A stretch of 64,000 bases of DNA from Allorhodopirellula heiligendammensis (GTDB lineage: Bacteria > Planctomycetota > Planctomycetia > Pirellulales > Pirellulaceae), in the NCBI RefSeq assembly GCF_007860105.1, contig NZ_SJPU01000001.1, forward strand, positions 2,019,015 to 2,083,014. The letters are read 5' to 3'. The translations under genes and the position numbers were made by a program. Under the pieces are notes generated by a model, which saw only the letters and a program-made list of their open reading frames with translations, was not told the origin of the DNA and made no database searches. The stretch's first letter is position 1. Every line of letters begins with the position of its first letter. Below, piece by piece: positions 28,474 to 36,688 of the stretch.

Positions 28474-29850
28474 GATTGTCTCGAAAATTGATAATGGTAA
28501 GTACTGAGGGCTGGGCGTGGCCAACGATTTTGTCACTGCTGCTTTCAATGGATGCAAAATCATTTTGACGACGATATCGAGTCGAGTTGAAGCGCGCGAT
28601 AGCCGAGCTTGATGTGCTCGTGCTCGAACGCGTCACTCGGCTGACATCGCTGTATCTTGGCCGTGTTTGTGCCCTCTTATCGGATTAAATGGTGTTTACT
28701 GGAGGTGGCAAGAGACGGCGCCATCTTGAAACGACGACCGTGTCCTGATTGCTTCCGTCATCGGCTTGACGTTTCATGTTGGCGACCCTTCGCATCAAAC
28801 CCCAAGGGGGCTGCTGGCTGAAACACCCAAACAATCGCACGTCCAAGCCTTTCTGTGAATACAAGCTTAGCTCACCAGACACGATTTCAACTTGGCACAG
28901 CTGCCCGTGCACTTCTCCGTATTTGACGATTCCACTTGTATTCCACGTGTTTTTAAAACGTGCTTCGAGATTGACTCTCTCCTATTGAAAGACAGGCTTG
29001 CCATGGAGCTGTCACTCAGAAACAAGACGGTATTGCCTGAAAAGACCGACGTGCAAACGTAGCTGTGCTCGATTACCGTGTGCTAAGCCGACCCGCCCTG
29101 CGTCATCTCGAAGGCGTGCATCGCGATTGACTCGAGTACACAGGGGAATTTGCTGTGCAGTACCAAGGGCAGCCTCCGATCGCCAGGCAAGCGACCAGTT
29201 CGGTAGAGGGGGCGTACCAAGCAGTGCTGGGGCTGGGTGAGAGTGGTGAGGCGGATGTTACGAAGCGCTGAATAAAGCATCGAGGGGTGTGTGTAGGGGG
29301 GCGATTGTGACCACGCTGCATTTTGCAGCCAGTTGGTGAGCTCATTGCGGGCGATTCACACCGCAGGGCGGGTCCATGACCTCCAGTCATTGTGCTTGAA
29401 AGCGAAATTTGCATATTCCGCGTGACAGGCTGAGCTTGGTCCAGTCTATAAGACTAAGCCGAGCCGTTGTGGTTTCTCGCGACTCAAAACTCATGAAACG
29501 AATTGTTGTAGTGCCGCGAAAATCGCCCGCAACCAATCGCGGACGTTAACTCTGAGATTCGCAAGCACTAGAAACAAGCTCTCCATCGCGTCTTTGATCG
29601 ATCGGCTGCGCACTAGATCGCTGCCTGTCGCGGCACGGCATCCCAAAAGTTACCCCACTTGAAGAGCTGTTAGGTGCTTTAGGAATCTCCGTAACCGGGT
29701 TTGCTTCCATGGAGGCGTTAGAGGCGACGCCACGTGGGCTGGGATTGAAACCTTCGGCAAACAAAATTGTTGGCTGATTAACACGCCTGCACTCATCCAT
29801 TACATTCACAGTCAGTGCGCTGACGAAACCAAAGCATTAGAAAGAATAAA
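28474..29850. other. Long gene-poor region before the dockerin-like cluster
   Basis: 1377 bases with no gene I can support. A GC-richer patch at about 29050-29420 is open in several frames at once, mainly on the minus strand, without signal peptides, start sites or motifs; its sharp change in composition could mark a mobile-element relic. The right end (29480-29850) is plain upstream DNA of the next gene. Confidence 0.4.
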
Positions 29851-30438
29851 ATGAAACTTCAAGCCGTTCTGACGTTCGCTCTCTTGGTCGCGATGGGCGG
29901 CCAAGGTTGGTCGCAGACAATTCTGCCTCTCGGTGCGTATGATACCAACCAAGATGGTAGTATCGGTGATTCCGACGCGATGGCGATCATTGATTACTTG
30001 GGCCAAGGCGGCACCTCGCCAGTGCATCCTGGCTCGACCCGCAAAACGTACAACGTGACCGGAACGTTGGCTGATTACTACGGAACGAAGACTGACTCGT
30101 ACATCACTGCGCTCGATGCGATTCAGGTGATCAACTTCATAAATGGAACGAAGATTCATCGAAACCCCGTCCTGGCGCAGGATGTGAACAATAACGGCTA
30201 CGCCTCCTCTTTAGATGCATTGCTGATCATCAACTACTTGAATCGCAACGACCCCCTTGAGCCGCGGGTGAGTAACGTTGCATACCAAGTTGCTGTCCCA
30301 ATATTCTTTTCGTACCCCCTGACGTTGGGTTACCTTGTTGGTCGATCCGGTGCGGTGTACTACGACGTGAACGGCGATTATCAGGTAACATCCAGCGATG
30401 CACTGGCTGTAGTTGATTGGATCAATGCTCATCCTTAG
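29851..30438 (+). CDS. Exported protein made of dockerin-like calcium repeats
   Basis: 195 residues: a signal peptide (MKLQAVLTFALLVAMGGQGWSQ), then almost nothing but dockerin/EF-hand-type loops. Clear copies are YDTNQDGSIGDSDAMAIIDYL, a degenerate SYITALDAIQVINFING, DVNNNGYASSLDALLIINYL and DVNGDYQVTSSDALAVVDWI. Two such loops normally make one type I dockerin; here four make up a whole protein with no catalytic or binding domain. Whether it binds a cohesin is unknown, since none is in the window. It ends 17 bases before the next gene. Confidence 0.8.
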   Translation: MKLQAVLTFALLVAMGGQGWSQTILPLGAYDTNQDGSIGDSDAMAIIDYLGQGGTSPVHPGSTRKTYNVTGTLADYYGTKTDSYITALDAIQVINFINGTKIHRNPVLAQDVNNNGYASSLDALLIINYLNRNDPLEPRVSNVAYQVAVPIFFSYPLTLGYLVGRSGAVYYDVNGDYQVTSSDALAVVDWINAHP

Positions 30439-30455
30439 TCGTGGGCGAATTCAAG

Positions 30456-31187
30456 ATGAACGATCAACGCAGTTTCCGAGTTCGGCTAGTCGCCGGTGCT
30501 ATGTTCCTTCTGTTGTCTGTCAGTGCTTTGGCGTCGAGGACGTGCGGGGAAGATACATTCGATGTTGCTTTCAAACAGATCGATGAGGATCCCCGGCCAG
30601 GCCCTTTGTACCGAGTCAAGCTGGCGCTTTCGCCCAAGTTCATCAGCATGTTTGGAGACGCGCAAGACCAATCCAAGGTCTTGCGATTTGTTCGCACGCG
30701 ACTGAGTCTGAGAAACCCTGAGGTCGCCCAGCTTGCGAGCCAGGCGACTCCGTTTACATCAGAAGACGAAGCGAAGGTGATTTTAGCGAAGATCACTGCT
30801 AAGTATGGGAAGATTGCAGAGGATACGGAACTTGAGTTGCAGGTGGCTACTTCTGCTCAACAATGGGATTCACTGAAGCGAGCTCAAGTCGGATTGCTGG
30901 GACCACTATTTGTTTCGGACAAGCAGTTGGTTGAGTTCTTCGAGCTTACCGAGGATCAGGAAAAGTCATTGCGTGAGATCGCATCCGAGCTTAACGCGGT
31001 ACAGCAGGGAGTCGAGAGTGCCGATGCTGCACGATCGCGACAGGAAATCGAGTCGCTCGAGCGAATGAAGGCGATTTTCGACGACAAGCAGAACGCTCTG
31101 TTGCAACGCTGCTTGGTCGAGTCGCGAGAGTTGGCCGAGTACGAAGAACAGCGGATGAGTGCACCGGATTGGCTGTCAGGACGCTGA
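30456..31187 (+). CDS. Exported hypothetical protein in dockerin cluster
   Basis: 243 residues from the ATG at 30456, with a signal peptide (RLVAGAMFLLLSVSALA). The rest is helical and charged, including FELTEDQEKSLREIASELN and a Glu/Arg/Gln-rich C-terminal half, reminiscent of planctomycete exported helical proteins with LT-x2-Q-type repeats. No named domain. It lies 17 bases after the dockerin-like gene and 59 bases before the LEPR/dockerin gene, so the three probably form an operon. Confidence 0.65.
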   Translation: MNDQRSFRVRLVAGAMFLLLSVSALASRTCGEDTFDVAFKQIDEDPRPGPLYRVKLALSPKFISMFGDAQDQSKVLRFVRTRLSLRNPEVAQLASQATPFTSEDEAKVILAKITAKYGKIAEDTELELQVATSAQQWDSLKRAQVGLLGPLFVSDKQLVEFFELTEDQEKSLREIASELNAVQQGVESADAARSRQEIESLERMKAIFDDKQNALLQRCLVESRELAEYEEQRMSAPDWLSGR

Positions 31188-31246
31188 ACCAAGGGCGATG
31201 CTGTGGAGTTTAATTTATATGTCAGTACTTGAATTGGGGTGCAGGG

Positions 31247-33064
31247 TTGAATAAGCGTTTCTTGCAATGCGAACAGCTTGAGGATCGGAAGTTGCTTGCA
31301 GGCGACATCACTTTGCCCCTAGGTCGTGCCGCCATGATTGGGGATAGCGGCCAGTATCAGACTGCATACGATCAGATGCAGATCCAAGTTGAGTTGGCGT
31401 CAGCGTTCGCGTGGCGCGATAATGCATCGATTGCGATCTCGGATCGAATTGTTGTTGTTGACCAATCGAGTCTGTACGTAATTGATCCTACGCATGACGT
31501 CAGCGATGTCGCTGCAACACTAACGTTCGACAGACCAATCTCTCACGTACTCAAGGTCGGCGAAGACCGGTTCATGGTTGCGACGACATCGGTGCCAGAT
31601 AATTTGCCTCTGCGCGTCGGCACCAGCCTGTTTCTGCTGTCGATTTCCGGCGACGGAAAGATCGAGATTATTGATGAGATGGAGTCGGTAGCGTCGCTGA
31701 CCAGTTTGCGGACGGTGGAACGAGGATTGGTACTGGCAAATTGGTCGCTTGCGGATCAATTTGCAGGCGCACGTGAAGAATTTGCTGACGCGGACATCAA
31801 GCTCACGGGCAGCGAGCAGCTTTGGCAAAAGGGCGGACTTGAGTTCTTGGATCTTTCAACGGATCGGCTCGATACCGAACTACGAATAGAGACGATGGGT
31901 TTTGTGTCTGCCCAGTACGCGGGAAACGGTTTGGTTATTGCTAACTCCGAGAGTGGATTGGAGATTTTCGACGTCGCTCGCGGTGTGAGAGAACAGATTC
32001 ATTGGACGGAAGGCGATCGAGTGCTATCGATCGTCTCGGCCGACTCTTTGGACTCAGACGAATTGTCAGCCGTGATTAAAACGGAGACGCGAAATGTCTT
32101 GGTTCAGATCAGCCGTGATGGCCTGTTACTCGGATCGGAGCCGATTTTGGACAACGATTCTGGAGTGCCGATCGTCGCGGGCGTCCCGCTCACGCATCAG
32201 CATCGGCTACTGAAATCACTTTATGGAAATGGTGTTACATCCGCCGTCACGGCGTATCCCATCGACAATAGCGATGACCTAGCAATTGTGACGGAGCAGG
32301 CGGATGGGCTGCAAATACAAAGGATGCTGCTGCCGTTTGAACGGACAGGCTTCCGCCCGGCGTTCGCGGTTGATGATGACAGCATCATTGTCGTCCGAGC
32401 TGACATAAGCACACTTGAAGAGTCGAGCTTTACAGCCCCCAGCGATACCATTAAGTACCGTGCCTTTCTTTTGCAGCGGCAAAGCAATGGGCAGTTCGCT
32501 GTCACGGATCAATTAACGCTGGATGCGATTGACTTTGACGCATCCGCTGTCGTATCGCCTGGGGTGGTTACGTTTCGGTCGATGAACGAAGGTGTGCCTG
32601 GTGAGCAAGCGCTCGTAGTTCGAGTCGACGGCGATCACTTACTCTCGAACACCCTCATGAACGGCGACACGGAAATCACTGGGTTTTCAAGTGGTGTGGT
32701 TAACGCTAGTCGCGATTCCGTCTCTTATCATCAATGGGCGACACCCCAGGTAACGGACTCCGTTTTGGCTAGCAATGATTTGCGGTTTGATGTCAGTGGT
32801 GACGGGGAGGTGTCTGCACTGGATGCTTTGATCGTTCTTAACCAGTTGAATCGCTCGAACTCAGACATGCTCTTAGCAAGTGGTGAGGATTTGTCTGAGC
32901 TCTTTGATGTTAATGGGGATGGGCACGTTTCCGCATTAGATGCGTTAGTGATCATCAACCGGCTGAATCAGAGCAATGGGATTGCGAGCCAACGAGATCA
33001 TCAAGACGAAGATGAGGCAGAAGACAAGTCGCTGATGGAGTCCGCTCCGATACTGCTCTTCTAG
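31247..33064 (+). CDS. LEPR-motif surface protein with C-terminal dockerin
   Basis: About 605 residues. No ATG is available; TTG at 31247 gives MNKRFLQCEQLEDRKLLAG, exactly the LEPR-type planctomycete export/surface motif, with a G-rich stretch seven bases upstream. TTG at 31229 is an alternative. The middle (about 30-500) has repeated beta-strand patterns with VVDQ, VATTS and VVRVDGD-like pieces, consistent with a beta-propeller such as the C-terminal-regulated beta-propeller (DUF2880-like) group, though I am not sure. The C-terminus (about 512-578) is a complete type I dockerin pair: DVSGDGEVSALDALIVLNQL and DVNGDGHVSALDALVIINRL. An acidic tail follows. Confidence 0.78.
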   Translation: MNKRFLQCEQLEDRKLLAGDITLPLGRAAMIGDSGQYQTAYDQMQIQVELASAFAWRDNASIAISDRIVVVDQSSLYVIDPTHDVSDVAATLTFDRPISHVLKVGEDRFMVATTSVPDNLPLRVGTSLFLLSISGDGKIEIIDEMESVASLTSLRTVERGLVLANWSLADQFAGAREEFADADIKLTGSEQLWQKGGLEFLDLSTDRLDTELRIETMGFVSAQYAGNGLVIANSESGLEIFDVARGVREQIHWTEGDRVLSIVSADSLDSDELSAVIKTETRNVLVQISRDGLLLGSEPILDNDSGVPIVAGVPLTHQHRLLKSLYGNGVTSAVTAYPIDNSDDLAIVTEQADGLQIQRMLLPFERTGFRPAFAVDDDSIIVVRADISTLEESSFTAPSDTIKYRAFLLQRQSNGQFAVTDQLTLDAIDFDASAVVSPGVVTFRSMNEGVPGEQALVVRVDGDHLLSNTLMNGDTEITGFSSGVVNASRDSVSYHQWATPQVTDSVLASNDLRFDVSGDGEVSALDALIVLNQLNRSNSDMLLASGEDLSELFDVNGDGHVSALDALVIINRLNQSNGIASQRDHQDEDEAEDKSLMESAPILLF

Positions 33065-34102
33065 GCGTTAGTGGCAACTGATATTCGAGACGCCGGTGGC
33101 AGACGATGGAATTTGCATTTGGTGGCTATATCACTATGGCAACTCAATATACTGGCTTCGGTACATACGCTCCCCCCCACGTTAAATCTGCTCGTGTTGG
33201 GGCATAGCATCTTGAAGGACGCTTATAAGAATTGGGGAACGTGGTTTCCATCCCGCTCAGGTGTTGCCGCCTGAAGCCAATCATTCCTCAGAACGTGACT
33301 TCCAGCAGTGCCTGTTTGACGATTCTCGTAGCACGCTGACGATAATGGTCGGCCTAGCTGCGTGTTGATTGACGAACCGGGCACGCCAGCGAGGCAGTCC
33401 AGCTTGCTCCACCCATGCGCCGCTCGCTAGTGCTTTTGATTTCGTACAGCGAAGGCACCTATCTCAACTGGCTGCCATACGTGAGTAGGCTGTCGAACGC
33501 ATCCAGGTGGCGCAAAGATGCTTCTGCTCGGAATAGCACTGCGTCATTCGAACTGACGCCGCGCGAACAATAATTGTCCGTCAGTGATGGATTTTCCGTC
33601 GCCCCTGCGTCTTTGATGACCGTGCATTGCATGATCGCGATGGTGGAAGAGGCTACGCGCCATAAGGCATGTGTTTTACATAGACTCTACTTGCGAACGT
33701 CAATCGTTCTCCTTCCAACCAGTCTCGCTAATCGTGCAGAATCTACCGTAGGCACGATGCGAGCGGTCCGCACATGAGTGAGTCAACAAAAAGACACTAT
33801 GAGATGTTGGGTATCATTTCTATGTGTCAGTCTTCAGCGTTTATGCTTCACAATATAGTCGCCTAAAGATTGATGTTTCACATGGTTGATAATCAATCAC
33901 TCTGCTAGTAAATCCACCACTTGCGGCCCGCTGTTTTTGCTCCAAGCGGCGTGTGATTCTTCGGGGCATAGTGCTGTTGCATCTAAGAATATGACAATGG
34001 GTCTAATTCCACTTTTCCATCTCAATTCGTCTTCCAATGATGCGCAGAGGTCGATAGAAGCTAACGTGATATACCTATTCGTCTCTAGTAGAACATAGTT
34101 AC
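33065..34102. other. Gene-free region
   Basis: 1038 bases. Short frames at 33574-33777 and 33886-34098 lack signals and motifs. No RNA gene, repeat or strong hairpin was recognised. The last 200 bases are A/T-rich and should contain the promoter of the PEP-CTERM gene. Confidence 0.4.
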
Positions 34103-35011
34103 ATGCTCAAGAACGGAAGCCCCGTGTTTATAAGGACCTGGACATACAGTACATTCGTTGCTCTTGCCTTTGCGGGGCCGGCGTCGGGCGAGATTGTCGA
34201 AGGCAGCAGTTCGACCAGACTGCTTGGAGGAATCGCGACTACGGTGACGGGCGAAAGTAGCTTTGTTCACTCACGCCGAAACGACCTTAAGACCGCTGCC
34301 GGTGCTGCTCAGGTGCACGACGATGATGCGGATTTGATGATAGCCGACGACGCTAGTTTTGTTTCAAAGACGGAAGTCCATGCAACAGGTAATGAGCGTC
34401 GGCCTGCAACCGCTTTCAATGCAGAACCACCGACGCTGCCTATGAATCGATTCGCGGGTGAACCGTTTCCTCAGGACGTAGCTGAAGGCGTAGAGAATGC
34501 ATTTGACCGCAACGTCTGGAAGCTGAATGCAGCGCTGGATCCCGAACAGATTTCAATTACGGCAGATGCGTTCAATGGAAATGCAAATAGCTCAGTTACC
34601 GATGTCTGGCCGAATCTGCTTGAGCCTCGTGGATTTTCGAACCCTAAGTTTTCGTTTTCTGCGTCTGAATTGTTGCCGCCGAGCAGTGAGATAGTAGTGA
34701 CTCCCGCGACCGTCAGTGAGGGATACCCTGGTGCGCTGAGACGGCCCCGTGTGACCGACTATCGTGTCGATGAATTGGCATTGGCGCCTGAGATAACTCG
34801 CTTTGACTTATCTGGTGCGAGGGGCCCGGAATCTCCATCGAAGGACCACACTAACTCAAACCCCGTGGCTGACGTAATCGTCAGCAATGAGCCTATCCCC
34901 GAACCATCGTCATTGTTGTTTTTGAGTGTGGTTTCTGCCAGCGTCACCTTTGTGTTGCATCGCTCACGTCGTAAGTCTGCATCGACTCGGTTAGCCGATG
35001 GCGTAAGGTGA
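34103..35011 (+). CDS. PEP-CTERM sorting-domain protein
   Basis: 302 residues: an N-terminal signal (about 8-29), a polar low-complexity body without recognisable domains, and a C-terminal sorting tail at about 266-292 reading PIPEPSSLLFLSVV, then a hydrophobic stretch and RSRRK. That tripartite tail is the PEP-CTERM signal processed by exosortase in exopolysaccharide-producing bacteria. No exosortase gene is in the window. Confidence 0.8.
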   Translation: MLKNGSPVFIRTWTYSTFVALAFAGPASGEIVEGSSSTRLLGGIATTVTGESSFVHSRRNDLKTAAGAAQVHDDDADLMIADDASFVSKTEVHATGNERRPATAFNAEPPTLPMNRFAGEPFPQDVAEGVENAFDRNVWKLNAALDPEQISITADAFNGNANSSVTDVWPNLLEPRGFSNPKFSFSASELLPPSSEIVVTPATVSEGYPGALRRPRVTDYRVDELALAPEITRFDLSGARGPESPSKDHTNSNPVADVIVSNEPIPEPSSLLFLSVVSASVTFVLHRSRRKSASTRLADGVR

Positions 35012-35113
35012 ATGGCGGGCGACAAGCAGAGGGACTGTGTCGTCCACGGCAGCTGTCTCTGTGTTGACTCACTGCCGCTTCAGCGTCGGAGCACGAAGGC
35101 TTTCACCGCCTTG

Positions 35114-36688
35114 CTATTGAACGGTTGGTGTGGGGCCCGTTTCAGGCGTGCTGGTGACCGGTTGATTCATCGCGAGAGGGATACGCTGATCTGGGAGCTT
35201 TTGTTTAGCGTCGGCTTGCTTGTTCCGTTGAGGAGCATTTCTATCTTCGAAAGCGGGTTCGATTGATCCCCACACCGTGGTAGGTCCACGGTGTGCCTGT
35301 GACGGATAGTGGTGATTGCCAGCAATCGCTTCGTCAACATTATCTTGCCATGGATTGGGATCCTGATGTGGCGTTAATATATCGGCGATGTCGACAAAAC
35401 GGCCTGGCTGAGGTTTGGCGTCGTTATTGCTAAATGATTCATCGACGTGCTCATGTGATTGTCGCTGCGGGGAGAAGATCTGAAGGTGCAGGCGAAACTT
35501 GGATTGGAATGTCTGAACAAGTGCGCCCTCCAAAAACAGCGCTTCATCATAGAACAATCCTGTGTGGTTAGACTGTCGCGTGACTAGATCGCCCTCTTCC
35601 TCCTCATCATCAGGATTCATATTGCCGGTGGATTGTAATTCGCTTCGACTCAGTGATCTGGCGTCCAGCGATAAGTCTGCCTCGTCTGGCCATTCGAGTT
35701 CCTTCCACTCATTAGCATGGTTCTTCCCGTCGTCGCGCCGATCTGATCGCCACCGGTCGTCCTTGTCTCGCCGTCGTGATGGTGCATCAAAGTCGCTATC
35801 TCGAAAGAACGGAATGTAGGAGACCAACGCAATGGAATCGACTTCCGGCCCAGCTTCTGGGGAATGGTCTTCAGAGTTCGGCAACACAACTACGGGAGGC
35901 GTCGGTAGCGGAAATTTCGTTGTTGAATCGTCCAACGGATCAATCAGCGGAGCGCGTGAGCTACCAGTCGAATCGATATTCGTCTCACGCTGCAGCTCCA
36001 ATGCTGGCGACGCGATGTTCGGAGCTGGTACCGCACTGGCAAAGCCAAATAGCAAGACCGGGTCGAGTTGTGACGTGGAAGGCACGACCTGAATACGATT
36101 TGGTGTGTCCGTGCTATCCACCACGAATCGAGTTTCCAGCAGGAATTGTTCGGCATCTCCGAACGGAGTGAATTCGCGTTTGACGCCACCCAGGTTACGA
36201 AGGAACGATCCGTCCGTTTCTGGGTCGAGCTTTGGACTTGAGAAAGCCTCATTCACTCGAACGCTCCCCGTCGGATGAAGGTTGGGGCTGAATTCCAAGT
36301 CCACCCACGCCTGAAAAACTCCGCCGTTTCCATGCTCGTCGGGATTGGTCGAGGTTAAATCACGCATATCCTGTACAAACACTTTGGCGAGATACTCACC
36401 TCCTGCGTGCACCGTCGTGACGGGGCGGTCCTGCAAGTCGCAGATATCTATGCGAAACTGAACGATGGGCTTGTCGCCCCATTCACCCAACGAGGGCGGC
36501 GTGGTGCGAATTGTCGGCGAATCCTCATTTGATTGGACGAGCTGCGCCAACATCTCTTGAGCCGTTTGCGGATCAAGGCCTTTTGCCGTGATGTTAGCCT
36601 GCAGATCTGCAAACATCTCGGATGCGTTGGCTGACAAGGCAATTCGAGGCTCCATGACCTCAAAACGCAGGAGACGAGTTGAATTCAT
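35114..36688 (-). CDS. LEPR-motif surface protein coupled to the sigma/kinase operon
   Basis: 524 residues beginning MNSTRLLRFEVMEPRIALSA, a variant of the planctomycete LEPR motif. Residues about 60-240 are beta-rich (IVQFRIDICDLQDRP, AGGEYLAKVFVQD, FQAWVDLEFSPNL) and look like a cohesin- or cadherin-like sandwich; the rest is polar and Asp/Arg/Ser-rich, probably disordered. Its ATG overlaps the TGA of the upstream Ser/Thr kinase by four bases (ATGA), so it is the third gene of that operon and likely the regulated or sensed surface component. Confidence 0.75.
   Translation of the reverse strand: MNSTRLLRFEVMEPRIALSANASEMFADLQANITAKGLDPQTAQEMLAQLVQSNEDSPTIRTTPPSLGEWGDKPIVQFRIDICDLQDRPVTTVHAGGEYLAKVFVQDMRDLTSTNPDEHGNGGVFQAWVDLEFSPNLHPTGSVRVNEAFSSPKLDPETDGSFLRNLGGVKREFTPFGDAEQFLLETRFVVDSTDTPNRIQVVPSTSQLDPVLLFGFASAVPAPNIASPALELQRETNIDSTGSSRAPLIDPLDDSTTKFPLPTPPVVVLPNSEDHSPEAGPEVDSIALVSYIPFFRDSDFDAPSRRRDKDDRWRSDRRDDGKNHANEWKELEWPDEADLSLDARSLSRSELQSTGNMNPDDEEEEGDLVTRQSNHTGLFYDEALFLEGALVQTFQSKFRLHLQIFSPQRQSHEHVDESFSNNDAKPQPGRFVDIADILTPHQDPNPWQDNVDEAIAGNHHYPSQAHRGPTTVWGSIEPAFEDRNAPQRNKQADAKQKLPDQRIPLAMNQPVTSTPETGPTPTVQ

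Noticed and set aside
29083-29414. Group II intron or IS ends
   Set aside because: No reverse transcriptase, domain V or inverted ends could be recognised.
33574-34098. Two 67-70 codon frames
   Set aside because: No signal, motif or start site; chance frames in a gene-free stretch.
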